DNA of 31,561 bases from Seminavis robusta (lineage: Eukaryota; Bacillariophyta; Bacillariophyceae; Naviculales; Naviculaceae): positions 1 to 31,561 of the forward strand of contig CAICTM010001330.1 of NCBI GenBank assembly GCA_903772945.1, written 5' to 3'. A program made the position numbers and the translations under genes. The notes beneath the pieces are model-generated. The model made no database searches, was not told where the DNA came from, and was given only the letters and a program-made list of their open reading frames with translations. Shown one piece after another: positions 20,726-28,962 of this stretch; the first letter of the stretch is position 1; every line of letters begins with the position of its first letter.

Positions 20726-20792
20726 GTATGTGGCTTCGCGTACCGCGTATCTCCTCCGGTTGGTTCAAATGGTTAAGAATGAAGCCACATAC
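20726..20792. repeat. Hairpin 2 inside the MITE
   Basis: GTATGTGGCTTC (20726-20737) is the exact reverse complement of GAAGCCACATAC (20781-20792). Confidence 0.8.
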
Positions 20793-21119
20793 GCGAACGA
20801 CCAATTAAAATAAATGTGTTTCTCGGCGTACGTACGAACCACATGTTCGCGGATAGGAACTTACCTCAGAGCCTCTTCAGGGTTCTGACCATTTGTTGTC
20901 TTCTTGGATGGTGGCTTGGCATCAGTTCCTTCCTCCATGGATGGAGAAAGTCGTCGATGTCACCGTTTGGGACTCGTCGACATCACTGTTGTTTTCACTG
21001 GAGTCCTTCTTCATGGCCGTAGCAGTTGCACTGGAGAGCACCAGGCAAATTTTGACAGTATGAAATGAAGCTTTGCTGAAGTTTTGAGCTTCCTTTGACT
21101 GATCCTCGACAGGTTCTTC

Positions 21120-21939
21120 CATGTGCATGTAGCGGTAGACGGTGGAAGTACCATTGAAATTGGTTCTGGAGAGGCAAGAATGCCGTTAAATCGCTTTGTT
21201 TTTAAATGGATGATGTTCCGTGGAATGTCTTTAAATCATGTATTTCCCTTCAGTGCCTTCTTTGCGGAAAGAAGAGCAAGTCCCATTGCAGACGGTGCGC
21301 GGTGCGGGAAGCTCATCGAAATGGAGTGCCAGTCCAGGTCTCGATTTGAACATTTATTTGAACTTGTTGGCAGCTAAAAGGCCAGTGAGGGATGCCTGTA
21401 GCGTTCAGAGATCTGTTCTGTCTTTTGTAGTCGTCGGTTAAGCTGCTTGATCCTTTCAGCGTGCCCACGGCAAGGGACATGCTTTCGTTGGCGGGTGCGT
21501 AACAGTGCTCGAAAGCTAGCCAGTTGCGTTGCCGAGGTGCTCACACGACCACAAGGCCAACGCACTTAGCTGCATCCTTGTCTTCAGTTGCAACCAACAG
21601 TACACTGGTACTATCCAAACTAGCTAGAAGCTTGCTTTCTCGCCATCGACCATTTGAAACAGCGGACGACGAAAGCGGTGCGAGTCACGCTTCAAACCAA
21701 AGTCCCAACCAACCTTCTTGCTCCACATATCACGAACGTGACACGGTCGTGCCGGTACCATAGCTAGTGTAAACGTGCCAGCAAAGACTTGGTTGCTCCT
21801 AGAGGGCCAAACAAATCATGAACAGCTCACTGCTCCTCTAGAGTCTCCACCGCTGCTATCTATAGCGACAGTCCTCGCAAACGCACAAAACATGCATAGT
21901 GGCCACAATGCTACTACAGTAACAATGCCAGAGGCTTGG
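21120..21939. other. 3' flank of the long LRR gene, no gene recognised
   Basis: Short frames occur on both strands, the longest about 84 codons. None has a recognisable domain, and the same frames appear in the left arm only because the DNA is duplicated. Confidence 0.4.
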
Positions 21940-22423
21940 TTAGCAAAATTGAAATGCAGGATCACATTCAATGTTGGAGGTGAGCTCCTTCACCATTCCG
22001 TCCGGTCCAACTGTAACATCAACAGTGATTCCGGAGAATTTGCCTTGATCATACAGAAAAGAATACAACACCTCTTGATTGCCTGCTGTAAGAGTAATCC
22101 ATCCAAAGTCTACCAACCCATTCCCAAAGCTGTCTGAAACTAGTAGCCTGTGAGTTGTATTGGGGGCAAGAGGAAGAACAAAAGAATACAGCGCTGCTGG
22201 AACTTGAAGGGGGGCACTTGATGTTTCCGTCATGACAGGTGATCCTTGCTGCCAAACCCATGTAGTTTCCCATGGGAATCCATCCGGTACAATGTTCAGC
22301 ACAACCGTCTCAGGATATTCACCAGTAGAGGAGGGTGGGAACCTGCCTGGCCAAACGCCAGGGAAGTGAATCAGGTCAGCACATGTCGATACAAGGGTCA
22401 CATTTGCAGAACAATCACACCAC
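21120..22423. repeat. Inverted repeat, right arm (1304 bp)
   Basis: This is the counterpart of 16726-18025 in opposite orientation. It includes the last ~160 codons of the long LRR gene and its downstream flank to 21120. The coding frame is intact here, so this arm is the likely source. The arms are separated by about 3.1 kb. Confidence 0.9.
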
Positions 22424-25230
22424 AAGATAGGACAAAGATGTTCTGGGACAGCTCCGGAGAACTGATTCCCGTCCAGTCTCAGCCCCATAGAGCCAGCCAG
22501 TTCTTGGGGAACTGTTCCTGTCAAGTTGTTGTCATGAAGAAACAGTTTCTGCAAGGATATCATAGAACCAATGTTGCTGGGGATTGTGCCGTTCAGCAGG
22601 TTCCCAAAAAGGACAAGCTCCTGCATGGACGACATCAGTCCAATCTCACTTGGCAAGGACCCAGAAAGTGAATTGCCAGCAAGATAGAGCCGCTCCAAGC
22701 TGGATTGCGACCAGATTTCATCTGGAACCTGCCCCGATAAATCATTGAATTCCAACCACAATTGGGTCAAAGGTAAACGCCCCAGCTCGGTTGGAAGATG
22801 ACCTGTCAAGTGTCCGCAACAAGCCGAAAAGAACCAAAGACTGCTCATCCTTCCAAAATCTGAAGAAATTTGCCCTGTGAATTGATTTCCATCACTGTAA
22901 AACATCCCCAGAGCACTCAAATGTCCAATCTCTGAGGGAATCTGACCAGTCAATGAATTGTGAGCCAAGTACAGAGAATTCAAAGAGCTCAAGAACCCAA
23001 GCTCTGTAAAGAGTTGGCCAGTGAACAGATTGGAATCGAGAAACAGCCACGTCAAAGAGTCCAACAGCCCCAGCTCGGTTGCAATTTGGCCCGTCAGCGA
23101 ATTTGACGATAACGTCAGCGTCTTCAAAGGAGTCAAATAGCCCAGCTCTGTCGGTGTCACTCCCGTCAATTGATTGGATGCCAGAAAGAGGTCAAACAAG
23201 CTGGTCAACCGTCCCAGCTCAGATGGAATCTGTCCATTCAATAGATTAAACTGCAATCCCAACCCAAACAGGCCAGTCAGTTGTCCCAGCTCTGACGGAA
23301 TTTCGCCCGTGATTTGATTCTGGTCGAGCCGAAGAAAAACCAGACCATCGAGTTGTCCCATCTCTGTGGGAATTTTGCCCGTAATGTAGTTGCCTTCCAA
23401 AGACAAGGCCGTCAAGGCTGTCATTGTGTAGATTGAAGGTGGTAGCACAGCCGAAATATTGCCTGCAATATTGTTCCATCCCAACTGGATTCCAGACAAG
23501 TTGGACAAGAGTGCCAACTCGGGTGGAATCACCGGAGCCAGGCTTGCAAGCTGCAGGTCGTCCAGTTGAAGATTGGTGAATTGTCCAAGGTTGTTGCAGG
23601 GAGGAACACCAATGTCGTATTCTAGGACTTTGTCATTTTCAAAGAAGGAAAATCCACTCGAGTACCAGAAGCATTCATCTGTGACATCATCCATCCATCT
23701 TTCTCGAATGGGTTGAAACCAATTGTCTCCTTCAAACGAATAATAAAAGGTGCCCAAAGCAAATAGCTGCTGTTTCCTCCATTCGGGCAAATTGGTAACA
23801 TTTTGATGGTGTGAGAGCCAGTCGTATGCTTCCCATTGGGGTGTACCGTACACTGTTAGTCTCTCCAAAGTGTCGATTGGCAAATTTTCCAGGAGAAAGT
23901 CGAGGGATCCAGTTGGGGCTGACGATGGCACTTCGGATGGTTCCATGGAATAGTAGACTGTGGGTGTGGCAGTGGCGGGTAAGACAATGACCTCTGGTTC
24001 CTTGTCTTTTTGTGTTGCAACAACAACCCCAACGACAATGGCAGTCGCCAGACAGGCGAGAAACATAAAGGCCACAAAATACAGTGTCTGTCTCTGTCTC
24101 TTTTCTTCTCTCTTTTGGACCTGATACAAATCCACAGGAGCTGCCGAGGGTCTCATTTGTTCCTCTTCCTCCTCATCTTCCATGACAGGACTGGCCACGG
24201 CCAATTCTTCGTCATTATTATTGTTGACGGGCTCCGTGAGGTTTTGCGGCTCGTCCACGTCATGCGCAAAACTGGGATCGTTGTCCTGGTTTTCGTCTTG
24301 CTTGGGATTTTGCATGCAAGAATTCGGACCCATGGGCACGGCGCTATTGTGATTGGCATTGTTATGATGATTCGAAGAAGAAGAAGACAGGGATGGGGCA
24401 TCATGATGACTCGAAACACCGAGTAGAGAGAATCGAATTCGATGAGTTCGTTGCAGGTCTTCACCGGGAGCACCCATGTAGGCTCCTGGTTCAGAGGAGG
24501 TTGTTTGGCTCCTCAAGCTGGTCATTGTTAGGGCCGTTTCTTCGTCTTCTGTCAAAGTTTGCTCGTCGCCATACATTGTGGCATTTTTTCCTTTCTTTAT
24601 CATTATTTCCTCAGCTGACATAGCCATGGTAGTGTCTGCCCATGTTTGGAATGGGTCCATAGTGGTTGATGATGATGCCCGTTCTGCCACAATATCCATG
24701 AGCAGTTCGGAACTAGTTGCTTCTGAAAAGGCTGTTTCTTTCTCCTGATTGACTTTCCTGGCCTTGTGGTAGTTGTTCTGAGTGTCCGTCTGGACCCGTC
24801 GCATGGGTGGTGCCTGCCATGGTGAGCGCATCATATCTGAGGACACGGATCTCTTGGCCTGCTTGGGCTGTGGCACAAAGGTAGTACTAGCTTTCTCAGC
24901 GTCAGAACGACGGCCACCGCCCATTTTCTTGTCTGGTCCCATACCTGAAAAGGCCGCCATCTTTTCGTTCTTCATCATTATTTCGTCAGCTGATGTAGCG
25001 GCAGTACTGGTAGTGGTGTCGGCCTGGGTTGTTTGGAATGGGTCCACAGTGGTTGATGATGATGATGATGCCCGTTCTGCCACAATATCCATAAGCAACT
25101 CGGAACTAGTTGATTCTGAAAAGGCTGTTTCTTTCTCCTTGTTCCGTTGCCTCGATGATGTGTAGTTCTTGTTCTGAGCGTCCGTGTGGACACGTCGTAT
25201 CGGAGGTGACCGTGTTGTATCAGAGGACAC
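21940..25230 (-). CDS. LRR transmembrane protein (receptor-like, no kinase), main open frame
   Basis: About 1096 codons are open, ending in QFC and TAA at 21940. The natural start is probably at 26143, with the frame lost in between. The first ATG inside this frame is at 25092. The hydrophilic N-terminal part contains two repeats of a KRSVSSD...MDIVAERASS unit and the PGAYMGA motif. One membrane segment follows (FMFLACLATAIVVGVVV, near 24085-24011). Outside it lie a Thr/Pro stem, an LRR cap (EGDNWFQPIRERW, DECFW), about fourteen 24-residue plant-type LRRs (L.L..N.LTG.IPSELG.L, about 23440-22440) and a C-terminal domain with several Cys. No signal peptide precedes the membrane segment, so a type II orientation with external LRRs is inferred. 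Cell-surface recognition is the usual role of this type. The ligand is unknown. Confidence 0.85.
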   Translation of the reverse strand: MSSDTTRSPPIRRVHTDAQNKNYTSSRQRNKEKETAFSESTSSELLMDIVAERASSSSSTTVDPFQTTQADTTTSTAATSADEIMMKNEKMAAFSGMGPDKKMGGGRRSDAEKASTTFVPQPKQAKRSVSSDMMRSPWQAPPMRRVQTDTQNNYHKARKVNQEKETAFSEATSSELLMDIVAERASSSTTMDPFQTWADTTMAMSAEEIMIKKGKNATMYGDEQTLTEDEETALTMTSLRSQTTSSEPGAYMGAPGEDLQRTHRIRFSLLGVSSHHDAPSLSSSSSNHHNNANHNSAVPMGPNSCMQNPKQDENQDNDPSFAHDVDEPQNLTEPVNNNNDEELAVASPVMEDEEEEEQMRPSAAPVDLYQVQKREEKRQRQTLYFVAFMFLACLATAIVVGVVVATQKDKEPEVIVLPATATPTVYYSMEPSEVPSSAPTGSLDFLLENLPIDTLERLTVYGTPQWEAYDWLSHHQNVTNLPEWRKQQLFALGTFYYSFEGDNWFQPIRERWMDDVTDECFWYSSGFSFFENDKVLEYDIGVPPCNNLGQFTNLQLDDLQLASLAPVIPPELALLSNLSGIQLGWNNIAGNISAVLPPSIYTMTALTALSLEGNYITGKIPTEMGQLDGLVFLRLDQNQITGEIPSELGQLTGLFGLGLQFNLLNGQIPSELGRLTSLFDLFLASNQLTGVTPTELGYLTPLKTLTLSSNSLTGQIATELGLLDSLTWLFLDSNLFTGQLFTELGFLSSLNSLYLAHNSLTGQIPSEIGHLSALGMFYSDGNQFTGQISSDFGRMSSLWFFSACCGHLTGHLPTELGRLPLTQLWLEFNDLSGQVPDEIWSQSSLERLYLAGNSLSGSLPSEIGLMSSMQELVLFGNLLNGTIPSNIGSMISLQKLFLHDNNLTGTVPQELAGSMGLRLDGNQFSGAVPEHLCPILWCDCSANVTLVSTCADLIHFPGVWPGRFPPSSTGEYPETVVLNIVPDGFPWETTWVWQQGSPVMTETSSAPLQVPAALYSFVLPLAPNTTHRLLVSDSFGNGLVDFGWITLTAGNQEVLYSFLYDQGKFSGITVDVTVGPDGMVKELTSNIECDPAFQFC

Positions 25231-25940
25231 GGATCTCTTGGCCTTGGGCTTTGGTATATGTTAGTACCAGTAGTATCTAATTTGCCTTTTGTCGGTTTCA
25301 TGCCGAAAAGCCGCCATTTTTTCGTTCTCTCATTTCGTCAGCGGATATAGCCATCGCAGTGTTTGCTGGGCTTGGAATGGGTCCGGTGGTGCTCGATGAG
25401 GCCGTTCTGCCACAATTCCATGAGAAACTCGAACTACTCTTCTGGAATGGTTGTTTCTTCTCCTGATGGACTGTTCTGGCCTTGTGGGCTCGATTGAAAG
25501 TGCGGTCTGGGCCGTCGTATGGTGGGCCTGCCCGGGACCGTGTTGTATCAGAGGACACGGATCTCTTGGCCTTGGGCTTTGGTAATATGTTAGTACCAGT
25601 AGTAGTACTAATTTGCCTTTTGTCTGGCTCCATGCCCGAAAAGGCCGCCACTTTTTCGTTCCTCATCATTTCGTCAGCGGATATAGCCGTCGCAGTGTCT
25701 GCATGGGATGCGAATGGGTCCACGGTGGTGCTCGATGATGCTCGTTCTGCCACGATGTCCATGAGAAACTCCGAACTAAATCCCTCTGGAATGGTTGTTT
25801 CGTTCTCCTGATGGACTGTTCTGGCCTTGTGGGCTCGATTGAGAGTGTCAGTCTGGGCGCGTCGCATAGGTGGTGCCTGCCGCGGAGACCGCATCGTATC
25901 AGAGGAAACGGATCGCTTGGCCTGCTTGGGCTTTGGCACA
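24500..25940 (-). repeat. Four tandem coding repeats (~110-130 residues each)
   Basis: The DNA word GATC(T/G)CTTGG, encoding part of KRS, recurs at 25911, 25560, 25232 and 24848, giving spacings of 351, 328 and 384 bp. Each unit encodes a basic KRSVSSD..RS...RR..TDT block, a SSE(F/L)LMDIVAERASSSTT block and a SA(D/E)E(I/M) block. The spacings of 351 and 384 are multiples of three. That of 328 is not, matching the broken frame of the second unit. Confidence 0.88.
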
Positions 25941-26143
25941 ATGGCAGTACCAGTACTAGTGGGAGGAGACGGAGGCGTGACGTTGCGATGGAGTCCTTCC
26001 AGCGCGCGTCGTTTGGTCAAGACGTCTTCCAGCATTTGAGAATCTTGCGCCGACAGCTCGGTGGTGGTGGCCAGTACATGTTGTAGCAGAGCAGCCTCTT
26101 CATCGCTCCCTCCTTGTTGTTCACCAGCAGACGAGGAGCTCAT
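25298..26143 (-). CDS. N-terminal part of the long LRR gene
   Basis: A 281-codon frame starts at an ATG at 26143 (MSSSSAGEQQGG) and encodes the first cytoplasmic repeat unit intact and the second in damaged form. It runs out of frame at about 25300, and the main frame takes over 5' of 25230. Compared with unit 1, unit 2 has many small deletions, and near 25256 it reads TTGGTATATG where unit 1 has TTGGTAATATG. That lost base creates an upstream stop in the main frame. I see no convincing splice donor that would bypass the damage. The most economical reading is one gene, 26143-21940, interrupted by indels that are either real decay or assembly errors in a repeat. Confidence 0.7.
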   Translation of the reverse strand: MSSSSAGEQQGGSDEEAALLQHVLATTTELSAQDSQMLEDVLTKRRALEGLHRNVTPPSPPTSTGTAIVPKPKQAKRSVSSDTMRSPRQAPPMRRAQTDTLNRAHKARTVHQENETTIPEGFSSEFLMDIVAERASSSTTVDPFASHADTATAISADEMMRNEKVAAFSGMEPDKRQISTTTGTNILPKPKAKRSVSSDTTRSRAGPPYDGPDRTFNRAHKARTVHQEKKQPFQKSSSSFSWNCGRTASSSTTGPIPSPANTAMAISADEMRERKNGGFSA

Positions 26144-26859
26144 GGTCGTCGATCAGATCAATCGATCAGATAGATAGATGGACTCGACTCGACTCTCGTT
26201 GCTACTTTCGTTCTCTATGATCGCTTGCTTGCCATTGTATGCAGCAGCAACAACGTTGAATTTTAGCTGGCAGTTGCATGTGCAGCTGTACACTTACTAC
26301 GATACCTCTTGGTGGTTCTTCCTTCTTCATCAATCGTTGGAGGAGCTGTTCACGTGAGTACAACCAAGATTGGATGACTTCTTACCTGGCAAGACTTATT
26401 GTCCAAAAGAATGAGGTGTTAAGCCTTATTCGTCCCTTGAGACCCAATGTTTGACAGGGGGAATCCCGAGGAGGTGACAAATAAATGCAGTTAAAAGTTC
26501 CTTCTCCTGATAGAGCCTGGGCTATTCGGGTATCTAGCTAGCTAGCTAGCTAGCCGGGAGTGATTTTGTAGTTCGGAACTGCTTTGGTAATTTGGGTCAA
26601 GTCCCTACAAACCTAGGCTGGCGTGCTGAATGACTAAGTACTTGAATTGGGCTCATAGCCCAGCTAGACTCAACAAGAGAGGTAGGTAACAGACCTCACA
26701 AGAGGTCTAGCACCTGCAGAACTAGACAGTAGTTTAATCGGCTATAGACGAAGGTTGATTCATTGATACATCAAGCACAGCCTTACTCCGTCGTCCTTGA
26801 CGACCTCCTACCCTGCCCCCTTAGTTGCACACGAAGACGCAGCGCCATCGGACACGACC
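26144..26859. other. Region between the LRR gene and the retroelement gag
   Basis: The left part is presumably the upstream region of the LRR gene and has GATC/GATA and CGACT simple repeats. The right part probably holds the 5' end and leader of the retroelement, but without the 3' end no terminal repeat can be matched. A (CTAG)n tract lies at 26534-26554, and a small hairpin (AGACCTC..GAGGTCT) at about 26692-26709. Confidence 0.4.
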
Positions 26860-28962
26860 ATGGCACAGTCGGCACCTAAGACCTACGGGGCACTATTCAA
26901 TGACCCAACCAACAATCCCCTCGGTGAGGACTTCGACACTGCAGAAGTCCGCTCCATCAGACTCATGTTACAATGGAGGGCAACCGACAACCCATCCACC
27001 ACTGGAGAATTACACCAGGAGTTGCTAGATGATTTTGCAGCCCCCATTGGTGGAGTGGCAGTAATGGTTAAAGAAGCCAACAACCCAGGAGGAAGATTGA
27101 AGATCATCCATGGCCTATTCAGGCACCCAGGAGACCCAGGAACACCAGCAGCACCGGAGCGCCGCAAGACATTCTGCTATGTGGATGAAGTCGTGGGAGT
27201 TGATATTCAAACAGTAGCCTACCTAGAGGAACAACTGGACATCACGAACCAGGTCATCACATCTGCTACACCACAACGCCATATGGAAGCCCTACGAGCC
27301 GACTCCCAATTGGACCTGCTAGGACCTTATGATGGAGCCGATGCCAACACACAAACAGTGAAAGTTCGCAAGTCCATGCTCGTACCTTTCGAACTAGTGG
27401 GCCTACTCATCGGGAAGAATTTTACAGCACGAAAGGCCTTCGAAGTTGTGTATGCACATGCACGGACCCGGAACCGTGTTGGTCACTATGAGCCGCTACT
27501 GATCTTCCTCATGGTGGCGTCCACGAAGACTACGGACGCGTCCACAGATTCCCTTGTTGCACATGACTCAGTTGGCGCTAACACACCCGTGCCAACACCC
27601 CAAGTTCACAGTCACAGACGAGAACACGTCTTGTACCGACAACTAGCTGGTCTGAAACCATTCAGCGGCCCACCAGGCGACCCAGCCATGAGGCAAATGG
27701 CTCAAGGCATTCACGACCTAGTAGCCGAGTCCAGACTAGCCAGGACTGACATAGATGAACGCCGCAAAGAAGCCGCAAAGCCTAAGGAGGTCCGAGAACG
27801 ATTCAAGGACCGCATCACCGATCGATTACTCCTACTCACGGGCGCGAGGAACGATGACACCCTGCCAACAATCTATCACGAGCTAGCTGGCAGAGCCCAA
27901 GGAGTCTCGGAACGACAGCTCCTCCAACACGAAGTGGACACCATGGCTGGGAATCTAGGGTACAACGCCCCCATGATCTCCCCCCAGCAAACAATCGCTT
28001 TCAAGTCCTGGAAGTTCCAAGGTGACGCATTCCACTCCATCGGAACGGGCATCCTACCTTTTTCAGTTACGCCACCAGGAGCCATGTCCACGGAAGGACA
28101 AAAACAATTAGCTGATGACACTATGCGTGCAGACCAGTACGACATGAGTGGAGATCCGGTCAGCAACAGCATCAGTGCGACTGAAGCTCGACAGATGAAG
28201 AACCCGAAGGGCTACGTGCCGCAGGACTGGACGGAAGCGGCTTCCCAACTGAAGTCCTACGGCCCAATCCTCGGAATGATATTTGGGGAGACGCACAACA
28301 ACGTTAGAGACTACAAGGAATTCCTTCTCGAGTACGATCGGCTTGCGCCACAATTGCATGCCGCACTGAACGCCCAATACGGGCTCAAGCTGGCACCGTC
28401 CGTGTTGGTGCTCCATGTGCAGCTCGCATACCGAGCGTACTTCGTGAAGCAGATGGCCGTCAGGACCACAACCAGCATCCCCGGGCCCAAGTTGCTGGAG
28501 GGACTGTCCGCGTTCGAAACCTACAACAACTTGAACTGGACACCTTCTGTCGACAACATACCGGCGCTGGCTAGGTTGCGAGGAACTACAGGAACTCCCG
28601 GTCCACCCCCGCGCAACAACAGGAGTGCCAACAACAATAACAACAACAATAACAACAACAACAACAACGATCAGGATCCCAACAGACGACAGGTGGTGCG
28701 TAACCCTAATCGCGACCAGCGATACACGGGGAACACTCCCATGGCCAATAATATACGCACCCGGCGGGTACGGGACGCGATTGCATTGGCTGGTGACAAT
28801 CCACCTCAGGTTCAGAGGAATGGAGCACAGGCCGACTGCTGTGCATCCTGGCACATCACCGGACGTTGCTACACCACGTGTCCCAGAGCCGCTGATCACG
28901 TAGCCAACAGTCCCGATGAAACCAACAACTTACACGAATGGTGCCTCAGAGCTTACGCCTGA
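26860..28962 (+). CDS. gag: Gag-like protein of a DIRS-like retroelement
   Basis: This is a 700-codon frame from the ATG at 26860. The frame is open a little further upstream but has no earlier ATG in the stretch examined. The first ~500 residues appear mainly helical, as expected for a particle-forming protein. A basic, Asn-rich linker (12 or more consecutive Asn near 28630-28670) precedes a C-terminal Cys/His cluster. That cluster holds CC at 28837-28842, WH, C at 28867 and 28879, and H at 28897, and probably binds zinc and nucleic acid. The frame is undamaged, which suggests a young copy. It ends at TGA (28960-28962), and pol continues in the same frame without any further stop. Confidence 0.75.
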   Translation: MAQSAPKTYGALFNDPTNNPLGEDFDTAEVRSIRLMLQWRATDNPSTTGELHQELLDDFAAPIGGVAVMVKEANNPGGRLKIIHGLFRHPGDPGTPAAPERRKTFCYVDEVVGVDIQTVAYLEEQLDITNQVITSATPQRHMEALRADSQLDLLGPYDGADANTQTVKVRKSMLVPFELVGLLIGKNFTARKAFEVVYAHARTRNRVGHYEPLLIFLMVASTKTTDASTDSLVAHDSVGANTPVPTPQVHSHRREHVLYRQLAGLKPFSGPPGDPAMRQMAQGIHDLVAESRLARTDIDERRKEAAKPKEVRERFKDRITDRLLLLTGARNDDTLPTIYHELAGRAQGVSERQLLQHEVDTMAGNLGYNAPMISPQQTIAFKSWKFQGDAFHSIGTGILPFSVTPPGAMSTEGQKQLADDTMRADQYDMSGDPVSNSISATEARQMKNPKGYVPQDWTEAASQLKSYGPILGMIFGETHNNVRDYKEFLLEYDRLAPQLHAALNAQYGLKLAPSVLVLHVQLAYRAYFVKQMAVRTTTSIPGPKLLEGLSAFETYNNLNWTPSVDNIPALARLRGTTGTPGPPPRNNRSANNNNNNNNNNNNNDQDPNRRQVVRNPNRDQRYTGNTPMANNIRTRRVRDAIALAGDNPPQVQRNGAQADCCASWHITGRCYTTCPRAADHVANSPDETNNLHEWCLRAYA
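28960..28962 (+). promoter_or_regulatory. Gag UGA codon, candidate readthrough site
   Basis: The codons read TAC GCC TGA GAC ACC. The frame is open on both sides of this codon, from 26860 to the window end. The arrangement matches that of the unrelated gypsy element at 9420-9422. Confidence 0.5.

Larger units (their letters stand above)
20226..20864. mobile_element. MITE-like non-autonomous DNA transposon
   Basis: The ends are imperfect terminal inverted repeats: GGAAGTTCCTAACC on the left, and GTAAGTTCCTATCC as the reverse complement of the right end. Similarity extends about 40 bp inward to CGTACGTACGCC. CTCAG flanks both sides (20221-20225 and 20865-20869). The paralogous segment near 16349-16353 has one CTCAG and no insertion, so the empty site is visible. 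There is no coding frame. Two strong internal hairpins and a 25-base N gap lie within. The 5-bp duplication does not point clearly to a known superfamily. Confidence 0.85.
19281..20938 (-). pseudogene. Truncated LRR transmembrane gene copy, split by a transposon
   Basis: This second copy of the 5' half of the gene at 14285-16422 starts at the equivalent ATG (20938). It encodes the N-terminal part, the membrane segment and the LRR cap, and stops at 19281, before any LRR. It is interrupted by a 639-bp transposon insertion (20226-20864), by a 5-base deletion near 20130 and by a new in-frame stop after SMEP near 19585. It keeps TGG where copy 1 has the TGA nonsense codon, so copy 1's stop arose after the duplication or is an error. 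Confidence 0.85.
19281..21120. repeat. Segmental direct repeat, copy 2
   Basis: This is the copy of 15403-16604, split by the transposon at 20226-20864. Without that insertion it is about 1195 bp. It ends exactly where the right inverted-repeat arm begins, so here the 5' end of an LRR gene copy sits next to the 3' flank of the long LRR gene, both on the - strand. This is a natural tandem order. Confidence 0.88.

Noticed and set aside
21123..21763. Open frames of 60-84 codons downstream of the long LRR gene
   Set aside because: They appear twice only because the DNA lies in the inverted repeat. Both strands are open, and no domain is recognised.
25250..25470. Intron joining the N-terminal frame to the main LRR frame
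   Set aside because: No good splice donor was found in the damaged unit. The damage consists of scattered small deletions relative to unit 1, which splicing would not explain.
26380..26796. Long terminal repeat of the DIRS-like element
   Set aside because: It is in a plausible position, but no matching copy exists in the window and no TG...CA ends or inverted ends could be established.
28108..28899. 263-codon frame on the - strand opposite the DIRS-like gag
   Set aside because: It is a shadow of the intact Gag frame, with a Val run opposite the Asn tract.
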